From Phoronis australis (Eukaryota; Phoronida; Phoronidae): DNA of 64,000 bases. The notes beneath the pieces are model-generated. The model saw only the letters and a program-made list of their open reading frames with translations. It searched no databases and was not told where the DNA came from. Made by a program: the position numbers and the translations under genes. Where the stretch lies: NCBI GenBank assembly GCA_002633005.1, contig NMRA01000037.1, positions 976,393 to 1,040,392 on the forward strand, written 5' to 3'. This document shows positions 20,801 to 35,800 of this stretch, piece after piece (within the stretch, counting starts at the first letter, position 1; each line of letters opens with the position of its first letter).

Positions 20801-23800
20801 CATGAATAGAATGTAAATGACTTCATGAAATCCTTTGTCAATGGTTATTATAAATCACTTTTGGTATTACGGTTTGACATATGCTGTGATTCTTCACTTA
20901 TTACACACAAAAGTAATTGGCAAAACTGACATTTTGTCCGTTTTTCAAAGGCATATTACTTGGCTAGAAATGATGGAAACCTTAGATCAAATATTATTTG
21001 ATAAAGTATACGCAGTATAAACCTATACTTAGCAATGGAACAATGCATTAATGACGTTGTTTTGGAAGAGCAAATGTGCTTTTGAAGACAGTTGATTTTT
21101 AATACCAGAACCTTGTTTATAGTAGCTTTAATTAATGAATTAACACTAATTATTATATTAAAAGAATTTACTATGTAAAGAAAATCATCGGCATTAGTTT
21201 AGTTCTGTGATCACACTATCTTTTATTATTCTTTCTGAAATTATTGAGTAATGACTTGTTCAGGTCTGATTACTCAACTGTTTGTGCGTGCCACATCTAT
21301 GCAAAAGAAAATTCTAGTAGGCCCCCTACTGCAGCAGGCCACCTACTAGTCCCCGTCTCCTAATTCAGGCCTACTTTTATCAGCTCTACCTCTACTGTGG
21401 GCTCAAGTTATGATTCATGACTGGTCGGTTTGAAGAAACAACGAACTGTCAAACCTAGAAGACATTTCTGTCTGCATGAGTGTCACACACAGGCAGTCTC
21501 ATCTTGTACCAGGTACAACATGAGACTGCCTTTATAACGTCAAGTAACCAAAATCAAAATTAAGTGGGGCAGCGCAGGTACAAAATTTGTGTTCCGTGTA
21601 TAAAGTTAACTGGTGGTGGATCATGAGACCAAGAATCAAATCTTGGACCATCATACTTAGCATCATACCTCCTTATCTGGCTGACTCAATCCCATAAAAG
21701 GACAGCAGTGGTAAGCATACGATAGCTGTAGTGTGTGTATTTCTGGGAAATTGGTCTTGGTGGGAAATTCCTGTAGCTCTGGGTTACCAACAGTGTTCAG
21801 CTTAAGCAGACGCTGTAGTCCCTTTGGTGGCAAGATTGGAAACGAGTTATTCTGTAGGATTCTGTAAACAGTGAAGGTGGACAGGATGTAGTGTAAATTA
21901 TTGACTTTTGAATGTGGGATTAGTTATACCGGTAATGAAGACTGTTTTTGGAAGGGGAAATGTACCATGAGTTTTGTCCAAAACAATGCAAAGAAATAAC
22001 ATTTTGTGTCTTCATCTGTTTTTAATTCAGCCTTCCCAGTGTTCTAAAACATAATTTTAACGTGATATTTGGAAGTTTTGTTTATTACTTTGTTACACAA
22101 GGCTGGTACCTGTTCACCACTAATTTCTGAGGTTATGTATGGTAAAGTCTCTTCAAATTTTAACAAAACTAATTGCAGTAAGTCGTCTTAATCGAATGTT
22201 TGATTCTTGGATGGAACATGGGGCTTTAAAACTGCTTGAAGCTCAGGTTTTGAGATAAACCAATTAATAGATGGTGTGACAGTCACTTTGAAAATGTTCT
22301 GTCCAACTGTATCCTGCTTATAATGGTCAATGTAAACACATTTTTCATACTGTACCACTGTGCCCAAAATCACACAATTACAATCTGTTAAATTTGTTTT
22401 AAACTAGCAAACGATACTTCTGCACTGCAACAAGAATGTGATAAATGTTTACAATCTTATTAATAAAATATGTATGTGTTTACTTACAGAATTTCCAAAT
22501 AAACAAGAGAGGCAAATGCGTCTGTTTCTATTGTATGGATGCCATTATGCCCCAGATTTCTGAAAAGGAAATATGTCACTTGTATGATATACTTGCATTT
22601 ATTTCAAGAAACAAGAATGCTAGAATGTTACATTTGTTAGTTCTTATCATACATCTAGAAACACATTTTAGAATTGTGTTCAGAATGGAAATTCAAGGTA
22701 TCACTAATTTTTTTTGCCAAGAGATTAGAACTTTGAAAAAAGTATGCTGCTCGTCATTATAAAATAACACAGTTCTTGTTCATGCATCTTGAGAAAATAA
22801 CGGTATAAGACTTGGGTGACGCGAATTACACTGGAGCTGCAAGGTTGGAAAATACACTGCCACTTTCTATTCCACACAGGTTTAGGGTAGATTAGGGTCA
22901 GGGTTCGGGTTACGGTTAGGGTTAGTTTCTGTTCCAAAGTCTGCAAAATGCTGAAACTGTATTATTAAGGTCATTAAGTGCAACATGAGTTCATTTACAG
23001 CTGTCCTATTGAAGGTCACTCACAGTGTCTTGAGATTTCCTAGGCCATTGAAAGCACTTGTCTTGATCACTTTTATGGAGTTGACGGACAGGTCAAGGTC
23101 AGTGAGCTTTGTTAGAGCTCTAAACCTATTGGTTTCTATCGTAGTGATGAAGTTTCTGTGCAGGTTTCTAAAAAAACGAGTATTTGTAGATTAACATTTT
23201 AACACACTTAAATATGTGCTTAAAGACATAATATTTTAATATGTCTTTAAACAGTAAGATTGTTATGACTACTTCTGTATACATTCACTTGTACATCTAT
23301 AAGATCTCTAAATGAATTTCCTGAGGGATGACTTTATAAAACATGGTAGTGACAACTTGGAGTAGAATACAAGAGTAATATTCATTAAAATTCGGTAAAC
23401 TACATTTTTGGCCAAATTTTAAGAGAAAGTATAGTACCATAATGACATAGAACTGGCAATTATAAAGCAGTATTTGGTGCTATTTATCGTTTATGAAAAA
23501 AATGAAAAATAAACACTTTTCCTAAATCAGTGAGATTTTACTGCGGAGTATTCAGTGATGTTAACTTGCCTCTTACACTTGAAGAAAGTCACTAATACAA
23601 CTACCTTGGTGTTTAGTTACCCACCCATCTCTACTTTTCAACTAATTGCTATTTGAACTCTCATGATTGCCTTAACGACCATCTCCTAATTCTTGAGTTT
23701 CTCGATCAATTTAAATGTCCACCTTAACCCGGACGGATATGGTACATTTGCTGATGGGGACATTGTTTCATGCCTCTGTCAGTTAACCTCAACAACCCTT

Positions 23801-26800
23801 CTCACTTAAAATCAAGTCAGTCTAACTGTAGCTTGGCACTCACAAGATATGCAGTTCAGAGCAGTTACTCAAGCTAGGGAGTTCTGATAGCTGGTTGGCA
23901 TGGAGATCTCTGAAATAGAACAAAAGGTGATTAATTTTCGTGGAGCTGTGATTACAAAAACAAAACTGATATTGTCAAGAAAAGGATCTTTGTATAAATA
24001 GTAAGTGCTTTGTTATGAAGAACAATTGTCACTGTAGTGAGATTTGCCCATTGTCGGCACTCAGTGAGCAATTAACTATTTTGGAAATAATGAGCACTGA
24101 TGAAAAACATTTCGAGTTGCGTCAGAACCGGTGGCAACGCAATCAAAAGTGCACGTTGAAAACATCATAACAATACCTTGTTGTGACAGTGTTGATATAT
24201 TATTGACAATATAATTTTCCACTTATTTTGCAGAAAAATAAATTGCACATACTTTCTTGGTAAACAAGGTGTGCCAAATAAACTGAATGTACACAGTTGG
24301 TAACTGAATAACCAAGCATGGCCAACAGCCCCTGTGTGAATTTAACGAAATGTGGCCAATGGGTATCTAATTAACAGTAATTAAGTTTTTGATACTGTAG
24401 TTGATACAACACGAGCATATAATTTCACCTGTTTGCCTCCTGTTTTAACAGCATCCTGTGTGAATGGATAAATTGAGTTGTGAATACATAGTGTTCATAC
24501 CTTTTTAACAAAGTTAAGGAAGCGTGCATAACTATTGTCATTATTAGAGCTTTGTGTTGTTCAAAGTGCAAAACTGACCGTGTGCAAATTGCGGGAGGCA
24601 TGAAATTCCTACCAAGTAGCCTTGTGGGAAAAAAGTGAGCGACGAATCATTATTTTTAAAAGCAATTTTGTATGTGCTACTTGAGGTGGGTGAGCAGAAT
24701 AAGTGAAGAATTACTGTAGTTTAGTGTATGACTAAAGGGAAGAGAAACAAAAATATCGAAAAACTGTCTTGATTCTTGCGTGATTGCCCAGGTAATGGTC
24801 GGATATAACGTGCCCGATTTTTGAGAACCAGTTTTCTCCACTGAATAACCAGCATCAAACTGGTTCTAAAAATACGGGCAAGTTATATCAAGACTATTGC
24901 TATTTCTTATGATGCACTTAAAAGTAGTAATAGACAATTAGAAGCTCAGTAGATTACGATGCCTTTCTCCATTTTCTGATGGATAGTGATGTTCATTTTT
25001 ATTTTTCCCATTTGCTCAAAAATGAATGGTATATTGTCAAGACTTTCCTTTTTAAATTTTTGACAAATGGCAGCGCACTCTAAATGCCGGTGTGTGAGGA
25101 TGAGCCCAAAACGTGGAATCGCGTGTTCTGACTTTCAACAGCTTCATTACTTTTTGCAGCTTGAGGCAACTCATGAGCCACAAACTGCGACATGTTATTG
25201 AAATTAAAAGTGAATAAAAGACATAAGACATGGTGTTTGATGGCTTTATATGATGCATTTATCAACATTACAAGACAGAATTAATCAGACAAAATACCGT
25301 TTCCCCCTTATGACGGCTATGTAAACTGCAAAAATTACTTTTGTGTTGACAAGATTACATAAAAGAATGGCTTCGCCACTTTTCTGTCTGCCTGTTAATT
25401 CACTTTCATTTTCAGTCATGAGGGACTAGTCTACAAAAGTGGTTTGATGTCAATTTGAAGATGGCTACAATCACTGGGCTTTCCCTCCCCTAAGGTCAAT
25501 TTCATATACTGACATTTTGCTATTGACCTCAGTGATTGATGCATCAAACCCAATGGGATATGTACTGGTCAATCTTGAAGAAACCTAAGCTATATAATTC
25601 ATCTATGATAACAGCATCACCAGTACCAATAACATTAAATGAATAGTATTCCTAACAAGAGCAATCATGATAATAAAAATAAGAATAATGGTTATGTTAA
25701 TAATAGTATTAAAATGATAACAAAAATGATGAGAAAAATAATAACAATAGTAATTATGATAGTTCTAATAATGACTATAATAAGAATAATTATTTATACA
25801 TGAGCCTAAATTAGGAATAAATGACAAAATTTTAAAATAAATTATAATCAATATGAAGCAATAATGATCAAAAACATTCAGCTATTAATAGATAATATTA
25901 ATTTTTTAGTAATAATAACTAAAACTAATACATGTTAGCAATAGATGTCTGTAAGTCGTAAAAACAAATCCGTAACTTACAGTTGCTCCAGATGTGGTTC
26001 CTGGTTACACAAGTCGTTTGACACGGTACGTATATTGCAGCGATCCAGCCTCAAGTAGCGGACCCTGTTTGTCTTCTCGAGGTCTGGCACCATTGTAAGA
26101 CCCTCAACTTCTGATAGGATGCTGACAACAGAAAATGTAGCAAAATGCACCATGCAGCGCCATCTTTGGAGAACATAGTGTTAATGTTTTTTCGGGTGGG
26201 ACCTTTGTTTGGTTCTTCAATGTGTCGACCTACGGCATTTCTCATCACACAAAGGAAACGCAATCTGGATGGGGTTAGTGGTAATCTCAGTGGGAAGATG
26301 TTCGCTGCTAACTTGAATTGCAGTAGTTCTTCACTTAGCCTACAATATTGGCGATGAATGAAATTCTATTTTGTCGAATTTCTTCACAATCATTTGTTTG
26401 CACTGTTTAGATATTATGAAACAACTTGTAGTGAATTATATTATTTGCAATAAAAGTAATCACCTTTTGAAAAATAGAAAAATAAAAGTTTTGGGATATG
26501 TTTTTGCCGGGAATTAATGGAGAATTACTGTACGGTATGTATTTCACTATTTTGAAGTTTGTGACTTCAGCTCAACCTAATTTGAGCTGCATGGGACAGC
26601 AAAGGGGTGAAAAACTCCAGTCCTATTGAAAAATAACTCTAGATTTAGACCACTTACCAAGATAAAACTGATCTCAACTGCTTCTTTACTCATATTAGAA
26701 GTCAGTAGTGATTTTTGATCTTGCAAAAACTGACATTATTTTTCGAGACCAATATGATACTCGGCAATTAAGATTACACATTGAGATATGTCCACTAGTA

Positions 26801-29800
26801 GAGCATGCCAATTCGAGCATTAACCCGCCATTTCACCTATTTTGATTTATTAACTATTTGAAAGCTATTTTAAGTGATCTAAATCAAAAAATGTTTTTTG
26901 TGTCAGAAGGTGGCTTTTTTGCTTGCTCAAATTCATTTGCTTGTGCACTGTATGTATTACTGCATCCATTCAACCTTAATGTAATTCAGCGTAGTGGAAG
27001 ATAGTGTTTGTATTAAATTAATTTAGTTTCCGTGACATTAATCATTACTTCCCTCAGCATCATTTCCTTCTCCTACACACCGAGATATTCTTACTGCCTT
27101 CCACTGTTTTGGCAAAAGCTGTCACGCCTATGCAGCGGGCATACAAAACAGCAGAAAACTTTATGTAATTTAATAGATATGTTCACTACCATACAGAGTT
27201 GCCCTGGTCATTACAGTTGGATTTTCAGTTTTAATTCATTCAGTAGTATCATTTGTACATGTGAGGGAGATAACTTCTGTATATGTGAAGGAGACAACTC
27301 GCCAAAGCAGCCACCTACCCGGACCTCAAGTTACCCATATAAAGCATTTATGTGAAACAAAAAGTTATTGTTTTCCCCCTTAGAATCCCCTTTCTTGTCC
27401 GTATTACCACTTTGCTATTGTAAAAATAACAATTCTATGAATTGAAAGCGTGATGTAGTAAAACTCTGTATATTTAAGTTGTTTTAGTTTTTGGTGTTGT
27501 GGCTCTGCCTATTTCACAAAAAATCATCTGGTAATAGTTTTTCTGTAGTGATGTGCGGCTTTATCACACAGTTGTAGATCATAACCCAAGATTCTTTTTT
27601 GGGTTTGCAATGAATTAGTAAAATTTCTGCGCAATAGCTTTGATTCAAAATTTTTTAAAATAAAATTGCCCTTTTCCACCAAACTGTACACTAAACTGAA
27701 AAAACATTACCATGGACATTTAGTCTTTTTACACACAGGTCTTTATACAGGCAGTGTTAGATCAGGATCCTTGGTGCTGGGTTTGATGTATTCTGCACCC
27801 CCTAGTGGCCATTTTTATTATTTTTGAGTTTTGGGTGCTCTTCCTTTTCTTCTCGCCAAACCACTTGAAGGGTCCTTATGAAATTTGGCTGTTTTCCACC
27901 TCCTGTTTGCCTGCTTTATGAAATGACATGTAGCTGATTGGTTTAGTTGGTACATAAGCACTGGTGAAAACCGGGTGAATAGATGAGCTGGCGTCAAAAT
28001 ACTGGCAGTTTGTTACTAGGGAAACTGTGTCTCATAGACTTGGTCTGTGTATGAAAGAGCTGATGGACCATAATCTCACTCACATGTCTCGTAGGTATGG
28101 TAGATTGATGAAGGCTTGTTGCCCCACAGACTGTATTGGATTGCCTCTCAACTCCAACACTTTCAGCAAGGTGTTTGCATGGAACGCTTCATCCGGGAGA
28201 TATTTGATCTTGTTGTGACGAAGGTCACTGGAAAAGAAGTGTAATTATAGTGAAGAAGACAGGTGAAACGTGTCAGGTGAAAAGCATAAATTATCAGGGT
28301 TTGGAATGCTCCTCTTTTAAGAGGATTTACTCTTTTTTGGCTTGTTGTCCTCTTATTTGATTTCCAGTTTCCTCTTTTTTCTTCTTTCTATCATTACTTT
28401 GGCTTTATTAATTGAAAACCTTCATTTCACTTAAATTTTACAGCACAAAAGATATTTCTGTCGTTCAAGTCTATTTGTGGAACGATACATCACGTGGAAA
28501 ATTTCCTCTTGTCATTGGTCATTCCAAGCTCTGAATTATGAAATGAAACCCTGAGAGTCTTTGATGATGGTGAGAACTTGAAAAGCACTGTCGCTTTTAA
28601 GACTACTGATGCGTGACTGTCATCAATTTATAATGAATATTTATGCCACTTTTCTTGTTTTCTTCTGGAGACTTTTAATGGACATTATTGCACTTGACCA
28701 TAACAAATTGTTATTGATTGATGGTCATAGTACAGCTTTGAAAATATCCAGTCACACAAGAATGAAACTTACTCAATAATAACAAACCAGTTTTAGTAAG
28801 CCTCGTCACTTACTAACTTGACTTACAGTTCAGCGAGGTTCTTTAAGGGCAAAAGTGCAACGGCAGGGAAGGTTTCTATCTCATTGTTGCCTAGAAACCT
28901 GGAATTGGGTGAACGACTTAAATATTCTAATATTTACAAATGCATTGTACATACAATATGGAAGCTATAGACAAGCATAACTCATGAATGTGCAGGTTCA
29001 CCTCCTAAAATCCTAATATATCTACTTCAGCAATGATCTGACTTCAAAACCTTTTAAACCACTAAAGTGATTTTCAGTCAGCTACTGAAACTAGCTACAT
29101 CAACTGGATTTGAAATATGAACATAGTGAACTTTGTTTCTGGGACCCACAAATAGTTACAGCATCTTTGAAAAATCTCATCATTTTTTGCGTGAGTCTCA
29201 GGTCTTGGACAGTTCGGGGCTGGGGGGGGGGGGGTGGGGGGGGGGGGGNAGGTTTATCTACCTCTTAGTCTCTTCTATTTTCACCCCGAGTCACCATCAA
29301 TTTCACCCTCTCACACCCTTCTGGTTGCCACTAATCTTCCCCGAGGGAATTGTTTATTTCTTTTTTCTATGTTTCCCCGTAAATGGAACTTTTCTAATGT
29401 CTTGCACATGTTTTCGCAATTTTTTCTTGTTTTGCCGGAATTTTTATAATTTTTGCCCCAATCTGAGTGGCAACTACTTCCCTGACGCCTAATACACCTA
29501 TGACTGCAGAACCAGGATTAAAAAGTGTTAAGTAGAATGCTTTTCCAATATGAAACTGAAAACACAGTTCATGTTATGTACAAATTAGTAATTATCATTG
29601 TCATTTACTAGCCAAGGGTTACACTCAAATATTGCCGTCAGCTCTCACTAAACCCAGCTTGTTTTAAAACAGTTCGAAAATCAGAATCTGGTTCCTCATA
29701 AACAAAATCACAGTTACCTCATTAAACACAAACATGATGCCATGATATTGATATTTTCATTATGATAGTCAATGAACAATGCTATATGCATAGCTGCCAA

Positions 29801-32800
29801 CATTTGAGAATGAAAAAAATCATCAAACTCTGGCTTGAAAAATCAGCTGGCAACATAATAGATATACTGAGGAACATCTACATCATTCTATGCCACTTAA
29901 ACACAAGGCGAAATGTTTTGCATCAGCATCCCGTTTTTTTTAGTGCTGTGGGAAACTATATGGGTGCCGCAACACTCAACGCCATTTGAAGTCAAATGAG
30001 AAAATAGACCTAAATTCCGTGGAAAATCAAAGTAATATGTCATAAGTCAATTTCGCCATGGGTAAAAACAAGACTGCTTATTGATGTGGCACCATGCAGG
30101 ACAAATCTTCAAAAAGGGAACAGTCTGGCCATGAGCAAGACAGTTGAGGTGTGTGTGACTACACTGGGAACTCTTAGTCTTATTGGGGTGTTGTGATTTT
30201 AGCATTTAAGGTGCTAAGTGTTAATAAACACTATGTTCGAATCTACCTACGGTGTGGCTCAGTGGTTTGAGCTCGGGACTCCTGTTTGAGAGACCCTGGC
30301 TCGAATCCTGGCTTTACTGGCTGACAATTGAGCATTGCACAAAGGTGACTCCTACAACTCTAAGCTCAGTCTTACTAGTGAGTGAATGCAAGGGAGTGAG
30401 TGAGAACATGGATATAATGCAAAAGTGATTTCCAGGGCTTTGGTCATGTCTTAATCTACCTGGCAACAACATGTTATGTGTATAGATGATGGTAATTGTG
30501 CACCAGTTTGTGCTATCGTTCTGCTGAGTATGCATGCTGTTAGAAAAACTTGCCACTTGAGCTTAATCTCAGAACCTAGCGTTTAATGGACGAGATAATG
30601 AACACTTGAGACTTGCGACGGCAACACCTTGTTCACGTGATCACGTGTGAGGACATTGAGTATGAACGCGTGTCCTTCAAGTGTGACATAAGTTCCAGTA
30701 TGAAATTCAGGGTTGGCTATTACTAGCTTCGTGCTTGCATGATCCTTTTATCTAATTTCATAGACTCAGTATCATTACCTTCTTCAATGTAGACAAACAG
30801 CTATAGTCGAAATTGTCATTTTTGCATGACCAAACAGTAAAAGCCCAGGATGTAAAATTTTCTTTATGCATATCTTTGAGATAGTAGCAATACTCTTGCT
30901 TGATCAAATTGATCAGTGAATTGGCATAAGAGGGTCGGAGTCTTGTTCCCACTTTAAAGGCAAACCAGTTTACATGCAAATTGAAGCTATTTCTGATTTT
31001 CTTACAGGAATTTAAGTTTCTGCATGCCGGCAAACACATCTTCGGGTAGTTTGACGATTTGGTTTCTCTCAAGTATCAACTCGGTCAGACGCGTCAGTTC
31101 AGAAAAGGTGTTTGACTGAAGGTCAGATATCATGTTCTTGCCAATGTTTCTGGAACATGAAATAAATGTTGACAGGCAAAAATTATATACTGCTCATATT
31201 GCTAAATATTCTAGTCACCTTGACAACAAAGTCATTGACAATTTGCAGAATCTGCAGAATTACAGTGAAAAACAACAGCATTAAGTTGTTTAAGTATTGA
31301 TCTACCAGTTAATTGTCATGGAGTACCTAACAACAAAATGTTTTCATAGTTCTAAGCCTAAATGAGCATTAATGTTCATCAACAACACACCCCTTGGTTA
31401 TCACAATTTCATTGAGAAACAATTTGTGTACCAGTAATTGTTTTTTACCAACGCTGCAGTTGCGTACTCTAGTGCCAAGAAACTGGTGCCTGGTGCCACC
31501 TGGTGGTTTGCTAATTGGCCCCTATTATGTTGCACACCCAGCAGAATTAATGAAGAACACATTATTGCAACATTAAACAAATATTTTGGGTTGTAAAGTC
31601 ACATTTCTTGCCCATTTTTTGAAATTCAAAAATACCTAATCACTTTTTCACGAACTGTTCAAATATGCTATTTACAAACTTTCAAAACAAAATTTTAAAA
31701 ATACCATTGTTGCCTCCAATGTGTTTATGATGGGTCTCATCATCTAGAGAATAGAGAGCAATAACTTCAGCAGCCCAGAATGATTCATTTAACTGCTGAG
31801 CATTGTGTCTTTGATCTAAACCGGCAAATTCTGATGTGCGCAAACCTGTCGAGTTGCTCTGAATCTCGACTGCTAAGGGTGTCACCGTAAGATTCTGTTC
31901 ATGCTGCTGTAAATCGAGACGGCGATAATCGTAGAATTGCAATTCTTCACTTACTTTGCAAAGACTATATAACAGCTTATTATTTAAAATGACTTATTCT
32001 TATTAAAATGATATAGGCAGAAAATTGAATTTTGGGCCTAAAAAGCGAGGCCTTCTATATTAATATAGGGGGCCTCGCCGAAAGGTGGTCGAAAAGCGGG
32101 GCCCGCTCTACGGCCGCCTTTCCTGATAGTCGATGTGTGTAAACTATACCGGAATATATTTACTTCGTAGTCGACAGGTGTGTGAAGTTAACTGAGCAAC
32201 CACGCTTCAGCAACTGCTCATGTGTGAATTAAAATATAAGATATTCTGTTTGAACATATGAATACACACTGCTCAGACCTTAGTAAAACAGTTGACAAAG
32301 CAAGTAATGCCAGAAGTAAAGGTAGGGCTTTGTGTTGACATATTCTAACTTACAAAAATTGGTTGTGTCCAAATTAAGTAGCCTCGGGTAAACTAAATAG
32401 GGTTAAAATGTTGTTTTCCAAATACTTTTAGGTGTGCGAAATAGGTGAAGAATTGCTGTAACTACTAAGAATCAGCTGGTCATGTGACCAGACAATAACA
32501 GCTGGATTGTAAGGGGCTAGAACCTACTCTGATTACAACAACAGTCACTTACAGAGGTGTTTGAATTTGACAACCAATATTATGCCCGTTAGTGGAGAAA
32601 CCTGATCTCAAACTGTAGGACTGTGGTAGGTATAATGGGAAATTAAAATAATTTTTAAATGTTTTCAGTTTGGCAGAGCAGCTGCTAATTAACGTCAAAT
32701 AAATTTAATTTTCATACTTACAGTTTCGTCAAAGTGTTGCCTACATGCATCAGAGCTTCTCGTGGTACAGTGGTGAATAGATTACTACTTAAATCTCTGG

Positions 32801-35800
32801 AAAATGAAAGGTTTGTACTTTGAAGTTTTGCCATCATAAAACTCAGCAGATGTCATGCTTCGGTATTATTGTATGCAGTAAAGAATTCCTGAGAGTAAGT
32901 TTAATAGTAATAATAAGCATAGGTAAAGGATTTTCAGAGATGGAATCAAAATAACAACTTTGTAGTATCTGAATAATTTTCATTTCCTTAAACCTGTAAA
33001 TGAAGAATCAATTGCTAAAATGATGTAAACATTTTAAAATAGCCAAAAATCTAAAATTCAGTCTTAAATACCCCTTGATTTCTTTTAAAGCGGTAATAAA
33101 TCTGCCTTCCGTCACAAAAACAATTTTTGGTTCAGGCCACCAACCGTTATGAAATTGGCCTCAAATTTCTCCTTTCTCAAACTGTAGGTGATTTCTAGTC
33201 TTTGAAAGAACTGGCAGTCCATTACTCTCGAGACTAGGCTCTACAAGTTGCCTTATCACGGCGTGTCATTTTATTTGCCGATCTCTAGCGACAATAAACT
33301 GTCAGGTTTTCCCAAGCCTGGAAATGAACCACTTTTCATCTTAAGTTGGGAACAAGGTGATAATAGGTTTATCGCTGTAGTAAGTTCTGTTCAAATATTA
33401 GATCTCTGCTGTGACGGCGATGGAACACTGATTCTAAGTCCACTTTAAAAGTACACATAACCTATTTCTCATACTTACAGAGATGCCAAGGCTATACAAG
33501 ATATCATCAGCTCATCAAAAAGTTCTGTGATTTTGTTGCTCCGTAAGTTCCTGAAAAGATGCACAATAAAGTTTTTAACAATAATTCAAGCTTTCCAGCT
33601 GAACACTAGATTTTAGTAATTTTCACGGTTTTGGTTAAAATTCTTCAATTCAGATTCCGATACACCTAGCCTGGCCCTGTGTAGCTGGGCAAAAGCTTGT
33701 ATGGCGAAATGTCTGTTAAATTCCTTTAGATATTAGGTGGGTGGAAACAATTGTGTGTCTTTGGATGCAGACCTCAACCTTATATTTGCCATATATCATC
33801 AAAGCCCGCCACACAACACCAGCGGACCCTTCCTTGCATTGTTTTTTTTAGAAAACTTGTAACTATGACTATGTAAAACAAAGGGTTTTGTCCACCCAAA
33901 GTATTTTCTAATTCAAAATTTCGGCCTCACATGAAACAAAATGTACGCTGTTATTAAAGTTTTGTAGGTCCTTGTGGACAAGTGTGAGACAAATATCTAT
34001 AAAACTACAATTTTTAACACAAAGTATATAGTTCCTAAAAGTAGAAAGACCTTTAAATTATCATTTGGTTTTTGTTTTATGAAGTTGATTTTTTTCAAGA
34101 AAATCGTACAAGTCATATTGTTTAATAGCCCCTCATGTGGAAATGCTACACTTTTTAAAAATATCACGACAGTGTTTTGGACAACAGTGCATAACACTTA
34201 CTATCTGAAAGTTTTATACGAATCCGAACGTTCTGTTCTGAGATATGTGTTCCGAAGTTAGTGAAATGTGGATATTTTCCTCCGGTTCTACATAACCTTA
34301 AGACCAAGGCTCGGTCTCTAATCTTTGTACTCGAAACGAACTCGAAACTATTTTTGGCAATTTCTCTGCTCCTTTTGTGCGAACTTAAGATAATTGGTTA
34401 TCAGACTGTGCTCGAATACATTATAGTTTATGCATAGGAGTTTCTAGTTCAAGTTTTCCCTTGAAGACCCTTATATTGGTGCTACAAACTCGAGTAAAAA
34501 CTCGAAATTTCGAGTTCAAACACGAACTTAAAGCTTTAATATTGGGTTTACAAACTGTGAACTAAGGGCAATAAATTATCTACGTAAGTTATTGTGTTCT
34601 CGAGCATAGAATAATAGACACTTATCTTGAGTTCACCCAAAAGTAGAGTAGAAAATGCCAAACCTAACTTCGAGTTCCATTTCGAGTAAAAGATTGGAGA
34701 CCGGGCCCAGGGCCGGGAAGTTGCTGCAAAAGTTGTTTTTCTTGGAAACATGTTTTGCTGGTTCCCTTAATTGTTTTGTGCCTGCATTAGACAGTGATAT
34801 TTATGTAAACTTGCAGCTCAATGTCATTCCCTTGTTTTCAGCTAGACAATTAACATTGCAATTATTTTTGTGTGAAATAAGTGAAAATTACAATACCTGT
34901 AGACATGTTGAAACATAAAATGTGTCATACTATTCCACTGACAGGAGACGTTTTGATGACTACATGTAATATTTAATACAAATTACACCATTACAGACTT
35001 TTCCATTAGAAATGAACTAAGCGACTACATATGTCCATTACACCTGCTAAGTTTCATGTCAATCATTCTAGTGGTTTCCCTTCTACAACCTCAGAAAGTT
35101 AATGTGTGTCATAAATCAAAAGTGTCATTGTATCCGTACAGCAAAATTTCCTGAGAACATATCAGTTAATTGCCATTCTCACCTGTACTGGTCAATTGTT
35201 GTTTTGCTGCTGCGAAAAATATGATTCCTGGAAATTCTTAGCACCTGTTTGTTCGAAGTTGGGTTGATCTGGCTGACCATGACTTCTGTTCTTACAAATC
35301 TTAATAAGAAATGCTACACTCCTAAATGTTTCGCTGAGGAGGCAGTGTGGCCTAGTGTGATAGGTGCCCACTTTCTTTACTCCAGGTCGTGGGTTTGAGT
35401 CCCACTGGGTCACACTGCTTGACCCTTGAGTCAGGTTTCTAGCTCCTCAGCTTGATTTTAACTATATATTAATAAAGCACAAAAATGGATCCAGGTGATC
35501 AGTGCAATGGGCCCATATGCGTTGCCTGTGCACGTCTGGTACAACGTGTACCAGACCGCCTGCAAGTATTATATTTTCAATGTTTTGCGTAAGGGGTAAT
35601 ACTGAAACCATATTTTGGTTTTAAAAACACCTCAACTTTCTTTAAAAGCCTATTTGGTCTTCTCAATCAACATCATCACATTCTTTTCCTTTGTTTGAAT
35701 TGAAATTGGTTACAATAATCTGCCTACATTAGGCGCTACATCACTTTTCCCAACTGGCTACTGATTGCTTTTTACCAGGGTTGGGATTACAATACCCAAC

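Noticed and set aside
30249-30313. Possible functional tRNA gene
   Set aside because: A and B boxes are good, but the acceptor and anticodon stems do not pair and a SINE body follows; a second copy exists at 15.4 kb.
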